DNA of 64,000 bases from Dyella_B sp036746095 (GTDB lineage Bacteria > Pseudomonadota > Gammaproteobacteria > Xanthomonadales > Rhodanobacteraceae). The stretch is from positions 1 to 64,000 of the forward strand of contig NZ_DAIOEU010000002.1 in assembly GCF_036746095.1 (NCBI RefSeq). The letters are read 5' to 3'. Shown here in pieces: positions 54,496 through 63,679 of this stretch (positions within the stretch are counted from its first letter, which is position 1; each line of letters opens with the position of its first letter). A program made the translations under genes and the position numbers. The notes under the pieces are model-generated. The model was not told where the DNA came from, searched no databases, and saw only the letters and a list, made by a program, of their open reading frames with translations.

Positions 54496-55754
54496 GCTTG
54501 CCGCTGCGACTGAAACTATGCGCAATGCTGGTCATCGCCACCGTGCTGGCAAGCCCGGCCACCTTGGCTGTCACCGGTGTGGTCATCGATCAGGTTACCC
54601 AGATGCCGATTGCCGGTGCCATCGTCACGACTTCCGCCGGCGTCACCCGCACCGACGAACAAGGGCGTTTCGATATCCAACAAGCGGTGACAAGCATCGC
54701 GGTTCGCGCGCCAGGTTATTTGCGCAGCAACATGCAGATCTCCAACGAACGCACGATGACGTTGACACTGGCGCCCTTCCAGCCCAAGGCCGTTTACCTG
54801 TCGGTGTATGGCATCACCAGCACAACACTACGTCGTGCGGCCGTCGACCTCACTGAGCACACCGCCATCAATGCGCTGGTCATCGACATAAAAGGCGATC
54901 GCGGCCTGACGCCCTATCGCAGTCATGCCCGCGAGATGATCGGTGCCGCCGCCAAGGTGACCGAACGTGTGCCATTCGTGTCGGACTTCCCCGGCCTGCT
55001 TGCCGAGCTGCATGCCCGCCATCTGTACCTGATCGCGCGAATCGTCGTCTACAAGGATGAACCATTAGCCCAAGCGCATCCCGAATGGAACGTGCACGAT
55101 GCGCAAGGCAAGCCATGGCGCGACCGCGAGGGTTTGCAATGGATGGACCCCTTTTCGCGCGACGTCTGGCAGCACAACCTGGACGTGGCCGAAGAAGCCG
55201 CCCGCATGGGTTTTGACGAAATCCAGTTCGACTATGTGCGCTTCCCCGATCAGGGCGGTCTACGCTTTGCCTTGCCGAACACCCGTGACAATCGCACCGA
55301 AGCCATCACAGGATTTCTGCAAGCCGCTCGCGCAAGGCTTGCGCCTTACAACGTCTTCATCGCGGCAGATATTTTTGGCTACGTTTGCTGGAACACCAAC
55401 GACACCGCGATCGGCCAGCAGCTCGAGCAACTCGATGCCGCGCTCGACTACATATCGCCGATGCTGTATCCGTCTGGCTTTACTTGGGGTCTGCCGAGTC
55501 TGGCCGATCCGGTCGCCGAACCGGGGCAGATCGTCGAGCGCTCGCTGACCCAGGCAATACGCCGGACCGGGCTTGCGGGTGTACGGTTTCGTCCGTGGCT
55601 GCAAGCGTTTCGCGATTATGCGTTCGATCATCGTCAGTTCGATGCCAAGGCGATCCGTGCGCAAACCGATGCCGCTGAAGCAGCTGGAGCCGATGGGTGG
55701 ATGTTATGGAATCCGCGCAATCAGTACGACGCCAACGACCTGCCCCGCCGCTGA
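54492..55754 (+). CDS. putative glycoside hydrolase (DUF4015-like) with carboxypeptidase-regulatory-like domain
   Basis: A 420-aa exported protein. Signal peptide (residues 1-27), a CarboxypepD_reg-like beta-sandwich (VTGVVIDQVTQMPIAGAIVT, about 28-95), then a TIM-barrel-type domain with INALVIDIKGDRGLTPYRSH, the probable catalytic FDEIQFDYVRFPDQG and YISPMLYPSGFTWG. This matches the GH13-like DUF4015 family whose activity is mostly unknown; related barrel proteins act on exopolysaccharides. Its coupling to a deacetylase suggests an acetylated amino-sugar polymer. Confidence 0.85.
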   Translation: MSLPLRLKLCAMLVIATVLASPATLAVTGVVIDQVTQMPIAGAIVTTSAGVTRTDEQGRFDIQQAVTSIAVRAPGYLRSNMQISNERTMTLTLAPFQPKAVYLSVYGITSTTLRRAAVDLTEHTAINALVIDIKGDRGLTPYRSHAREMIGAAAKVTERVPFVSDFPGLLAELHARHLYLIARIVVYKDEPLAQAHPEWNVHDAQGKPWRDREGLQWMDPFSRDVWQHNLDVAEEAARMGFDEIQFDYVRFPDQGGLRFALPNTRDNRTEAITGFLQAARARLAPYNVFIAADIFGYVCWNTNDTAIGQQLEQLDAALDYISPMLYPSGFTWGLPSLADPVAEPGQIVERSLTQAIRRTGLAGVRFRPWLQAFRDYAFDHRQFDAKAIRAQTDAAEAAGADGWMLWNPRNQYDANDLPRR

Positions 55755-58099
55755 CTGGCGTGGTCAGGCGCTGGCGGCTATCGATGGGATTGGCCGCACT
55801 GGTCGTCGCGGCGCCGCCGCTTGCGGTGGCTGCCGACCTGCGCCCCGCCGACGAACAGCAGCTTGAGCAAATCGTCCAGGGACAAATCGCCGCCGGGCGC
55901 ATTCCCGGCGCCGTTATCCTGATCGGCGATGCCAAGCATGTTTTCTACCGGCAGGCATTCGGGCAACGCGCCATCGTGCCGAAGCATGAGCCGATGACAT
56001 TGGATACGGAGTTCGATCTCGCCTCGCTCACCAAAGCAGTGGCGACGACCACGGCGGTCATGCTACTGGTCGAATCGGGCCGCATCCATCTGGACGCCCC
56101 GGTCGCTTACTACTGGCCGGACTTTGCGGCGAACGGCAAACGGACGGTAACAGTGCGCCAGCTACTTGCGCATACATCGGGTTTGCGACCGGACTTGCGC
56201 AGCCTTCCGCATGAGCGCGGCCGGCAGAGCGTACTGCGCGCCATCGCTGCGGAACCACTGCTCAGCGCACCCGGCGAAAAGGTCATCTACAGCGATCTCA
56301 ACTTCATCGTGCTCGGCGAGTTGATACAGCGCATCACGCATCAACCGCTGGACGTCTATTGCCGCACGCATATCTTCAAGCCGCTCGGCATGCAGGACAC
56401 GATGTTCCTGCCCAACGCTAGGTTGTCCAGACTCAGCGCCCCCACCACCGCGGACGCTACGGGCATGCGTCGCGGGCGGGTCCACGATCCCACGGCAAAT
56501 TGGATGGGTGGCGTTTCCGGCAACGCAGGCCTGTTCTCCACCGGCGCCGATCTGGCGCGCTTTGCGCAGATGGTGCTCAACAACGGGCGCCTTGGCGGCC
56601 AACGCATCTTGCAACCGGCAAGCATTACCGCGCTGGCGTCCGCTGCATCGCCACTTTCGGGTACATCGTGGCGCGGCATCGGTTGGGAACTGGCCCCACC
56701 CTTCGTCGCCAATCAGGACCGCGTTCCACCCATCGGCGCCATCGGCCACACCGGTTACACCGGCACGGGCTTGTGGATCGATCTGGCGACGCGGCAGTTC
56801 GTTGTCATCCTGACCAACCGCGTGCATCCCCATGACGAAGGCGACGCGCGCCCGCTGCGCGCACAGGTGCTGGCGCTGCTCGCAAGCCGTACTGCGCCCA
56901 AGGCCACGGCCGAAATTGGCCGGTTGCTACCGTGGACGTTGCCGACGCTGCACGAAGCATCGCGCTTGCCGATCTCGACGGGGCCGGTGCAAGTCGGCAT
57001 TGACGTGCTGGAGGCACAAAGGCTTGCTCCGCTCGCCGGCTTGCGTATCGGCCTGATTACGAACCGCAGCGGTTTCGATGCCGAAGGCAGGCGGACTATC
57101 GACGTGCTCGCTCGCGCAACGGGCATCACGCTCGTGGCGTTGTTTTCACCGGAGCATGGCTTGAACGGCGATGTCGACGCGCCGGTTGGCGAAGCGCGCG
57201 ATGCCGCAACCGGCCTCATCGTGCATAGTTTGTACGGCATCAACCAACGCTTTCCGGCCGGCTCGCTTGATGGCCTGGATGCGCTGGTGTTCGACATCCA
57301 GGACGCAGGCGTCCGTTTCTTCACGTACGAAACGACACTCGGTTACGCGCTGGAAGCCGCGGCGGCGCATCGCATGCCGCTGTTCGTGCTGGACCGGCCC
57401 GATCCGCTTGGTGCGGACCGCTTCGGCGGTCCCGTGCTCGATAGCGGCCATGAGTCCTTTACCGGTTATTTCCCGTTGCCGCTGCAACCGGGCATGACGG
57501 TCGGCGAGCTTGCCGATCTTTTCAATCAGGAAAAACATATCGATGCGGATTTGCGCGTCATTCCCATGAACGGTTATCTGCGTTCCATGCATATCCTCGA
57601 CACCGGCCTGGGCTGGGTGCCACTGTCACCGAATTTGCGCACGCCGGCGCAACTCGACCTTTATCCGGATGTAGCCTTGCTCGAAGGCGCGAATGTCAGC
57701 GTGGGGCGCGGCACGCCGCATCCGTTCGAGTGGATCGGTGCGCCATGGATAGATGGCGAGAAACTCGCCCGTGCCTTGAATGCGCTGGATACAGGCGCGC
57801 ATTTCGAGGCCATCGATTTCGTTCCTACCGAATCCACCTGGCACGGCCAACTTTGTCACGGCGTGAGCATCAAGGCCGATGCATCGCGCCCTGTCGCGCG
57901 CCTGGGGCTGGCACTGCTGTCGACGCTGCATGCGCTTTATCCAAGTACGTTCGATCTGGCTGGAACGCATGGTTCGATAGGTTCGGCGGCCGTGTTGCAG
58001 GCGATTCGCGGTGGGGCGGCACTCGACCGGCTTGAGGCTATCGAGATGGCGCAAGATGAGGGTTTCGCCACGCTGCGGGAACGGCACCTGCGTTATTGA
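55697..58099 (+). CDS. beta-lactamase-fold hydrolase fused to NamZ (DUF1343) exo-muramidase
   Basis: An 800-aa exported fusion. Residues about 45-395 are a serine beta-lactamase-fold domain: DLASLTKAVATT (SxxK), VIYSDLNFIVLGE (YxN-like) and GHTGYTG. Residues about 430-800 are DUF1343/NamZ: GLITNRSGFD, LFSPEHGLNGDVDAPVGEA, VFDIQDAGVRFFTYE and EGANVSVGRGTPHPFEWIGA. NamZ removes terminal N-acetylmuramic acid from peptidoglycan fragments; the N-terminal part may release D-amino acids or peptides. The start overlaps the previous gene by about 58 bp; ATG 55706 is an alternative. Confidence 0.88.
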   Translation: MDVMESAQSVRRQRPAPPLTGVVRRWRLSMGLAALVVAAPPLAVAADLRPADEQQLEQIVQGQIAAGRIPGAVILIGDAKHVFYRQAFGQRAIVPKHEPMTLDTEFDLASLTKAVATTTAVMLLVESGRIHLDAPVAYYWPDFAANGKRTVTVRQLLAHTSGLRPDLRSLPHERGRQSVLRAIAAEPLLSAPGEKVIYSDLNFIVLGELIQRITHQPLDVYCRTHIFKPLGMQDTMFLPNARLSRLSAPTTADATGMRRGRVHDPTANWMGGVSGNAGLFSTGADLARFAQMVLNNGRLGGQRILQPASITALASAASPLSGTSWRGIGWELAPPFVANQDRVPPIGAIGHTGYTGTGLWIDLATRQFVVILTNRVHPHDEGDARPLRAQVLALLASRTAPKATAEIGRLLPWTLPTLHEASRLPISTGPVQVGIDVLEAQRLAPLAGLRIGLITNRSGFDAEGRRTIDVLARATGITLVALFSPEHGLNGDVDAPVGEARDAATGLIVHSLYGINQRFPAGSLDGLDALVFDIQDAGVRFFTYETTLGYALEAAAAHRMPLFVLDRPDPLGADRFGGPVLDSGHESFTGYFPLPLQPGMTVGELADLFNQEKHIDADLRVIPMNGYLRSMHILDTGLGWVPLSPNLRTPAQLDLYPDVALLEGANVSVGRGTPHPFEWIGAPWIDGEKLARALNALDTGAHFEAIDFVPTESTWHGQLCHGVSIKADASRPVARLGLALLSTLHALYPSTFDLAGTHGSIGSAAVLQAIRGGAALDRLEAIEMAQDEGFATLRERHLRY

Positions 58100-58259
58100 C
58101 CATGACATGGCCGGCCAATTCTTCCCACCACCGATCGCCCGCGCAGCGCGCTGAACGCTGTCGATAGAACAAGCCATCACCCGCCTATTCGACCTCGCTA
58201 TTCGGGCATCGCCTATCAGACGGCAAAAGAGCTGGGCGCGACGTTGATTTCGGTCCCTC

Positions 58260-58273
58260 TTGATGTGGATCAA
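58260..58273. promoter_or_regulatory. perfect FNR/Anr box before the universal stress gene
   Basis: TTGATGTGGATCAA. A start 41.5 bp from its centre falls at about 58308, leaving 25 bases before the ATG at 58333. This class II geometry supports that start codon. Confidence 0.85.
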
Positions 58274-58332
58274 CAAGACGCCGCGAGCAATGTCGAATGA
58301 TGGGATTGCAGATAGTTGCCGGGCGCGAGACC

Positions 58333-59169
58333 ATGCTCAAAGACATCGCGGTAATCATGACTGGCGGCGATGGCGACAGCTCCGCCGTGAACGCAGGCGT
58401 CAAGCTGGCCCGTCATTTTGACGGCAAGCTCCGCCCCCTCCAAATGGTTGAGCTTCCGGCGCCCGCCTTCAGTACCTCTGCCATTCTTCCCCATCCGCAA
58501 ACGCAAGCGCTGCACGAACAGCTTCGCCGCCGCGCATCCACGGCAGCCGAACGCACTCAAAGCGAGCTCGATGCGGCCCACGTCGATACGCATCGCGTAC
58601 GCATCGTGGAAGCCTTATATGCGCATGCGTGGGCGATGGCCGCCCGCGAATGCTACTGCACAGACACCATCGTCATCGGCAAACATCAGCAGAAGGATGC
58701 AGGCAAGTGGCAATTGCAGAACATTGGCGGACTGCTGTTCCAGACCGGCCGGCCGATGTTGATCGTATCGCCGGCAAGCGAACTGTCCGTGCCGATCAAG
58801 AAAATCCTGATCGCCTGGCGTCCCACCCGTGAAGCTTCCAGAGCCATCCACGATGCGATGCCGCTGTTGCAGAAGGCGGAATCCGTGGAAATCGTTGTAT
58901 ACGATGATGACGCGGATCAGGACGCCCGCCACCGCCGAAGAGTGGTGACGGATCATCTTTGGCACCACGGCATCAATGCCAGGTGCGTTGCGATTGATTC
59001 GCGTGGAGTCGATATTGCCAGCCTGATCCTTTCCCATTCCGACAATATCGGTGCTGATCTCGTGATTGCCGGCGGATACGGCCACTCCCGTTTTGTTGAA
59101 TGGGTGCTGGGTGGTGTTACGCGAGGGCTGCTCGCCGAGGCGAAGGTTCCCATTCTTCTGTCTCACTGA
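58333..59169 (+). CDS. universal stress protein (Usp), 278 aa
   Basis: Two Usp-like halves. The N-terminal one opens MLKDIAVIMTGGDGDSSAVN; the C-terminal one opens VPIKKILIAWRPTREASRAI and ends with the ATP-binding-type motif VIAGGYGHSRFVEWVLGGVT. Tandem Usp proteins under FNR/Anr control support survival without oxygen in pseudomonads. Start chosen at 58333 from the FNR-box spacing; ATG 58297 is upstream in frame. Followed by cytochrome b561 and ExoD genes in likely operon. Confidence 0.9.
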   Translation: MLKDIAVIMTGGDGDSSAVNAGVKLARHFDGKLRPLQMVELPAPAFSTSAILPHPQTQALHEQLRRRASTAAERTQSELDAAHVDTHRVRIVEALYAHAWAMAARECYCTDTIVIGKHQQKDAGKWQLQNIGGLLFQTGRPMLIVSPASELSVPIKKILIAWRPTREASRAIHDAMPLLQKAESVEIVVYDDDADQDARHRRRVVTDHLWHHGINARCVAIDSRGVDIASLILSHSDNIGADLVIAGGYGHSRFVEWVLGGVTRGLLAEAKVPILLSH

Positions 59170-59223
59170 TTCTACGGATCCGGGTATTCCTTCCAGCACG
59201 ACACAGACACCTTTCCCGCATCC

Positions 59224-59790
59224 ATGACCACTTCGGAAATCAGACACATGTCCATGCCAAGCACACGCTACGTTTTGAGCTTGCGAATCGTTCACTGGCT
59301 GACCGTCGCGGCTATCCTGGCTGCCTATCTCTTGGCCGACGCGGGCGAAAATGGTGAAGAGAATGGTGCCGCCGCCTCGAGCATGCAGGCGCTGCAATGG
59401 CATATCACGGCCGGTCTCGCCGTGTTGCTGCTCGCCGTACTGCGATTGCTCATCCGGCTCGAGGCACGGACGCCTCCGATTATTCCGGCGCCCGACGTGT
59501 TCACGGCTATAACCTCCCGCGTGGTGCACCTGGCGCTGTACGCGTTCCTGATCGTGGAGCCCATCCTCGGCTGGTTGCAGTTGAGCTACGGCGGCGAACC
59601 CATCTTTCTGCCATGGATTGGCTTGCATCTGCCCGCATTGGTTCATGCGGACGAACAGGCCAAGGAGCTTGCTGGGGAAATGCATGAACTGATTGCCAAT
59701 ATTTTTTACGTGGTGATCGGATTGCACGTCGTTGCAGCCCTTTGGCATCACTTCATACGGCGGGACAACACGCTCAAGAGAATGCTATGA
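59224..59790 (+). CDS. cytochrome b561 family protein
   Basis: A 188-aa four-helix membrane diheme cytochrome b. TM1 carries RIVHWLTVAAILAAYL (His), TM2 LQWHITAGLAVLLL (His), TM3 RVVHLALYAFLIVEPILGWL, TM4 IFYVVIGLHVVAALWHHFI (His). Such proteins oxidise quinol or reduce superoxide in the inner membrane. It overlaps the exoD gene by 4 bp (ATGA) and lies 54 bp after the stress gene. ATG 59248 is an alternative start. Confidence 0.9.
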   Translation: MTTSEIRHMSMPSTRYVLSLRIVHWLTVAAILAAYLLADAGENGEENGAAASSMQALQWHITAGLAVLLLAVLRLLIRLEARTPPIIPAPDVFTAITSRVVHLALYAFLIVEPILGWLQLSYGGEPIFLPWIGLHLPALVHADEQAKELAGEMHELIANIFYVVIGLHVVAALWHHFIRRDNTLKRML

Positions 59791-60473
59791 CGGATGCCGC
59801 CCATTCGCCGGAAAAGCAGGCAGCAGGTGATTTCATGAGCAATACGCCACGCCACGCGGCACCGCTACCCCCTCACCTTGTGCCGCTCTCGACGATCCTG
59901 GAAAACCGCACCGATGCCCTTGGTCGCGAGCGCATACTCATCGGGGAGGTTCTGAAACTGCTCGATGACCGTTCTACCTGGGCTCTGCTGCTGTTGCTGG
60001 CACTACCAATGGCCATTCCCATTCCTGCACCCGGTCTCTCGGTTCCCTTTGGCGCATGCATGGTTTTGATTTCCGCTCAACTTGCCGTGGGCCGTGATCA
60101 CGCCTGGATTCCGCAAAGGCTCGCCCGCCGCTCCATGGATGCTCGCGCTTTTGCCAAAGTGGTGCGCAACGTGCTTCCGACGTTACGAAGGCTGGAAAAG
60201 ATCGTTCGCCCGCGCAAGCGATGGTTGGCAGGGGACTGGATGCGCATCCCTGTTGGCGTTGTCTGCCTGATCCTTGCGCTCATCATCACGTTACCCATTC
60301 CCCTGGGCCACGTCGTTCCCGGCACGGCCATTTCGCTATTCTCCCTCGGCATGATGGAGAGGGATGGCGTCACGGTTTGGGCAGGCCTGGCGACAGCCAT
60401 CGCCGGCATCGTGCTGGTGATCTTGGCCTCGCAAGGTTTCTATACCGGCCTCAATCACTGGCTGCATGCGTAA
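59787..60473 (+). CDS. exoD: ExoD-like exopolysaccharide synthesis protein
   Basis: A 228-aa membrane protein. A soluble N-terminal 70 residues containing LSTILENRTDALGRERILIG, then several hydrophobic segments (LLLLLALPMAIPIPAPGLSV, VGVVCLILALIITLPIPLGH, VWAGLATAIAGIVLVILASQ), which is the ExoD pattern. The 4-bp ATGA overlap with cytochrome b561 fixes the start at 59787. ExoD is needed for alkaline tolerance and nodule invasion in rhizobia; the molecular role remains unclear. Confidence 0.88.
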   Translation: MTDAAHSPEKQAAGDFMSNTPRHAAPLPPHLVPLSTILENRTDALGRERILIGEVLKLLDDRSTWALLLLLALPMAIPIPAPGLSVPFGACMVLISAQLAVGRDHAWIPQRLARRSMDARAFAKVVRNVLPTLRRLEKIVRPRKRWLAGDWMRIPVGVVCLILALIITLPIPLGHVVPGTAISLFSLGMMERDGVTVWAGLATAIAGIVLVILASQGFYTGLNHWLHA

Positions 60474-60495
60474 GCCGTTTGAATTTCCGCCACAT

Positions 60496-60509
60496 TTGAT
60501 TTCGATCAA
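60496..60509. promoter_or_regulatory. perfect FNR/Anr box before the host-attachment-like gene
   Basis: TTGATTTCGATCAA. Its centre is about 190 bp before the ATG at 60695, so the transcript would have a long leader, or a further coding segment begins earlier. Confidence 0.8.
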
Positions 60510-60694
60510 TACAGCGCTTTCTCCCGTTTCGCATGATCACGTTGGGGCCATTATCAGGCTTGAGCGACTCGCGCCCCCCGCAGCTCCGCAAGAGCCCTGA
60601 GGCACCCCCTTTCCGCGTCTCGCATGGGCAGGAGTCATGCAAGGCGTGGAGGGGGTTTGGCAGTCATCCATTGCATTGCGAGGAAGACCCGCTC

Positions 60695-60967
60695 ATGCCC
60701 ATCACCACCACCGTCAGCTTCCTGGGGCTCGATACATCGGAAACGGACAAGCACGCCAAACAATTCGCCGAAGTCCTGGGCGACGTGATGGAACGCGGGC
60801 GTCAGGAGGGGCGTTATGACAAACTCATGCTGATCGCGCCACCGCATTTCCTCGGTGCACTGCATGATCGCCTGGGCGAACAAACCCTAAAACGCGTGGT
60901 AGGTGAAGTGGACAACGATCTGATGACGCTCTCCACCGCCGGTCTGCGCAGCCATCTGCCAGCTTGA
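60695..60967 (+). CDS. host-attachment-protein-like, C-terminal half only (90 aa)
   Basis: The last 70 residues match the conserved end of proteins required for attachment to host cells: FAEVLGDVMERGRQEGRYDK, LMLIAPPHFLGALHDRLGEQ and LKRVVGEVDNDLMTL. Family proteins are about 145 aa and start with a VLVADSARARLF-type half that is missing here. GAGGAAG is nine bases upstream, so a short protein can be made. The frame is open for 54 further codons upstream but lacks the expected motif. Under a probable FNR box. Confidence 0.65.
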   Translation: MPITTTVSFLGLDTSETDKHAKQFAEVLGDVMERGRQEGRYDKLMLIAPPHFLGALHDRLGEQTLKRVVGEVDNDLMTLSTAGLRSHLPA

Positions 60968-60979
60968 TCGCATGAATGC

Positions 60980-61006
60980 TGGGATTTCATCCCATCCTAC
61001 GAATGA
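60980..61006. repeat. half unit of the GGCTGGGAT palindrome family
   Basis: TGCTGGGATTTCATCCCATCCTACG, one stem-loop unit. It lies immediately before the ribosome binding site of the ATPase gene. Confidence 0.6.
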
Positions 61007-61020
61007 GGAAGCAGACGGCA

Positions 61021-63309
61021 ATGCGAACTCTAATCTACCGTGCGCTGGCCATCTTCAGTGCTTTGGCATTGCTGGCAGGCGCTATCGGGCACTTCATCGG
61101 CGATACCTCCCTTTCCAATATGCTATGGGTCATCGGCGCCCTTCCCGTTGCTGCTTCGATCCTCGTCTCGATCATCGTCCAGTTGATCCATCGCGATGCA
61201 GGCATCGACGTTATCGCCCTGCTCGCCATGGCCGGCGCGATCGTGCTTGGCGAGCCGCTTGCCGCCGCCGTCATCGGTTTGATGTTTGCCAGCGGCAGGG
61301 TCCTGGAGGATTACGCCGAGGGCAAGGCCAGGCGGACCATGTCGGCGCTGCTGGAACGCGCGCCGCGCGCGGCAAACAGATACCAGGGCGATGTGCTCGT
61401 ACAGGTGCCCGTCGCGCAAGTGCAGCCCGGCGACCGATTGCTTATCCGCGGCGGCGAAGTGGTTCCTGTTGATGGACGCGTCGCGTCCGGCACGGCGGTG
61501 CTGGACGAATCCGCACTGACCGGCGAATCGCTACCGGCGAGGCGTTCCGAAGGTGATGCGGTGCGCAGTGGTGTCATCAACGCGGCGGCGCCGTTCGATC
61601 TGCTGGCCACGACGTCCGCCGCCGATAGTACCTTCGCCGGCATCGTTCGCCTGGTTGAAACGGCGCAGAAGGCAAAAGCGCCCTCCGCGCGGCTGGCGGA
61701 TCGCTACGCCTTGCTATTTCTGCCGCTCACGCTGGTGCTTGCGGGCATGGCGTGGATGCTGTCGGGCGATCCTATCCGCGCCCTGGCGGTGCTGGTGGTA
61801 GCCACCCCCTGCCCACTTATCCTCGCCGTGCCCGTCGCGATGGTCTCGGGCATGTCGCGCTGCGCCGCGCGCGGTGTGCTCGTCAAAGGCGGCGGCGCGC
61901 TGGAGCAACTTGCACAAGGCCGTGTTCTGTTCTTCGACAAGACAGGAACATTGACTGCCGGGCACGCCCGCCTTACCGCCATCGAGGTGGCCGATTCGCT
62001 CGATCCGAACGAATTGCTGCGCATGTCGGCCTCGCTCGAACAGGTATCGCAACATGTGCTGGCCGAAGCCATCGTCTCGTTCGCAAGACGGCGCGGGCTT
62101 GTCTTGGCAAAACCTTCCGACGTGCAGGAAGAACACGGCGCGGGCCTATCCGGCACCATTGAAGGACACCGCGTGATCGTCGGCAGCCATGCGTTCGTCA
62201 CACGCATGGCTGCGCCGGCCGCATGGGTGGAAGCATTGCGAAAGCGCATGCGTCGTGAAGCGGCAACCGGTGTATTCGTGGCCATTGACGGCCGCATGAC
62301 CGGCGCCTTGCTGCTTGGCGACGAGATCCGCCTTGATACGCCGCGTGCCATCCGGCTGCTGCGGCGTGCAGGCATAGCACGCATCGTGATGCTGACCGGA
62401 GATCAACGGGATATCGCTGAAATCATTGGCGAAGCGCTGGGCGTCGATGAGGTGATGGCCCATCAGACGCCAGACGGCAAGCTCGCGGCGATCAAGGCGG
62501 CGAAGTCAATCGGCACCACGATCATGGTCGGCGATGGCATCAACGATGCACCGGCGCTGGCTGCCGCCGACGTGGGCGTCGCCATGGGCGCGCGCGGTGC
62601 CGCGGCATCATCGGAAGCGGCTGGCGTCGTATTGCTGGTCGACCGGCTGGACCATCTCGCCGAAGCATTCCTGATCGCCCGCCGCACGCGGAAAATCGCC
62701 TTGGAAAGCATCATCGCCGGCATGAGCCTGTCGTTGCTTGCGATGATCGTTGCCGCGGTGGGTTATCTGCCGCCAGTACCCGGCGCCGTGTTGCAGGAAG
62801 GCATTGACGTGGCGGTGATTCTTAATGCGCTGCGCGCGCTGCACACCGGCGTCATCCATGTGGCGGGGAAGCTGGATGCCTCGGAAAACTCGCGCCTTGC
62901 CGCGGAACATCATGAACTCGGGCCTGTGCTTGACCGCATTCGCACCTGTGCCGATCACCTCCCACTTCTTGCCGAAGATGCGCTCCACGCCGAACTGGCC
63001 GAGCTGGATGGTTTGCTGAGAACCAAACTGCTTCCGCACGAACATGCCGATGAAACGTCTTTGTATCCCCGGCTTGAACGCATGCTGGGTGGCGATGATC
63101 CGTTGGCGCCGTTGAGCCGCACCCACCGTGAGATTCTTCGCCTTGGCCGCCTGTTTCAGCATATGACGCAAGACCTTCCGCAAGGCCGCCTGCCGCCGGA
63201 AACCGTGCAGGACCTGCAACGTGTGTTGTATGGGCTGGATGCGATTTTGCGTTTGCATTTTGCGCAGGAGGAGGAAATTTACCAAGGCGTCACGGAAGCG
63301 ATTTCGTAG
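61021..63309 (+). CDS. P1B-type (P1B-5-like) metal ATPase fused to hemerythrin domain
   Basis: A 762-aa membrane transporter. No N-terminal heavy-metal domain. Actuator DESALTGESLPAR, TM4 motif ATPCPLILAVPVAMVSGMSR with Cys264, phosphorylation motif DKTGTLTAG with Asp306, and GDGINDAPALAAADVGVAMG. After TM segments a C-terminal hemerythrin-like bundle (about residues 640-762) has HEHADETSLYPRLERM, THREILRLGRLF and HFAQEEEIY, supplying His/Glu/Asp for a diiron site. TPC with C-terminal hemerythrin defines P1B-5 ATPases (Ni/Fe export in Sinorhizobium). Start 61021 has GAGGAAG upstream. Confidence 0.92.
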   Translation: MRTLIYRALAIFSALALLAGAIGHFIGDTSLSNMLWVIGALPVAASILVSIIVQLIHRDAGIDVIALLAMAGAIVLGEPLAAAVIGLMFASGRVLEDYAEGKARRTMSALLERAPRAANRYQGDVLVQVPVAQVQPGDRLLIRGGEVVPVDGRVASGTAVLDESALTGESLPARRSEGDAVRSGVINAAAPFDLLATTSAADSTFAGIVRLVETAQKAKAPSARLADRYALLFLPLTLVLAGMAWMLSGDPIRALAVLVVATPCPLILAVPVAMVSGMSRCAARGVLVKGGGALEQLAQGRVLFFDKTGTLTAGHARLTAIEVADSLDPNELLRMSASLEQVSQHVLAEAIVSFARRRGLVLAKPSDVQEEHGAGLSGTIEGHRVIVGSHAFVTRMAAPAAWVEALRKRMRREAATGVFVAIDGRMTGALLLGDEIRLDTPRAIRLLRRAGIARIVMLTGDQRDIAEIIGEALGVDEVMAHQTPDGKLAAIKAAKSIGTTIMVGDGINDAPALAAADVGVAMGARGAAASSEAAGVVLLVDRLDHLAEAFLIARRTRKIALESIIAGMSLSLLAMIVAAVGYLPPVPGAVLQEGIDVAVILNALRALHTGVIHVAGKLDASENSRLAAEHHELGPVLDRIRTCADHLPLLAEDALHAELAELDGLLRTKLLPHEHADETSLYPRLERMLGGDDPLAPLSRTHREILRLGRLFQHMTQDLPQGRLPPETVQDLQRVLYGLDAILRLHFAQEEEIYQGVTEAIS

Positions 63310-63376
63310 TCCTGTGCCGTCACTCCCACGTTTCGCGGTAATGACATCCGTGAGAGTACGAAAACCGGCGTACGGA

Positions 63377-63390
63377 TTGATCCAGATCAA
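63377..63390. promoter_or_regulatory. perfect FNR/Anr box after the ATPase gene
   Basis: TTGATCCAGATCAA, identical to the box at 52020. It overlaps the first base of an ATG at 63390, so activation of that frame at class II distance would need a start codon further downstream, or the site acts otherwise. Confidence 0.75.
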
Positions 63391-63650
63391 TGCACCAAAA
63401 CCGGTATCTCGACATGGGCCTTCCTGTTTATGAAGTGCCTGGCTCTGAAGTGGAGCTGGCCGATCGGGCGCGCGCGCTGATGGAAGAAGCGAGCAAATCG
63501 GAAACCAGCTTTCTTGCTCAAGCACGCCTGTGCGGCACCGAAAAAGCCGCTTCGCAAATCGCACAAGGTTATGTATCCGAGTGCCTGGCGGTGGTCAGCA
63601 ACCGGCACGTCCTCTATCTCACGGAAGCGGATCGTTTGAAGCGATGCTAA
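63390..63650 (+). CDS. hypothetical small protein, 78-86 aa
   Basis: Open frame with coding-like third positions: GLPVYEVPGSEVELADRARA, LMEEASKSETSFLAQARLCG, then QGYVSECLAVVSNRHVLYLT. ATG at 63390 overlaps an FNR box; ATG 63414 (MGLPVYEV) is likelier. No Shine-Dalgarno of note and no family recognised. It converges on the 86-aa gene to its right. Confidence 0.4.
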   Translation: MHQNRYLDMGLPVYEVPGSEVELADRARALMEEASKSETSFLAQARLCGTEKAASQIAQGYVSECLAVVSNRHVLYLTEADRLKRC

Positions 63651-63679
63651 GGATGCTTTGGTACGCCGCCCGACGAGCA

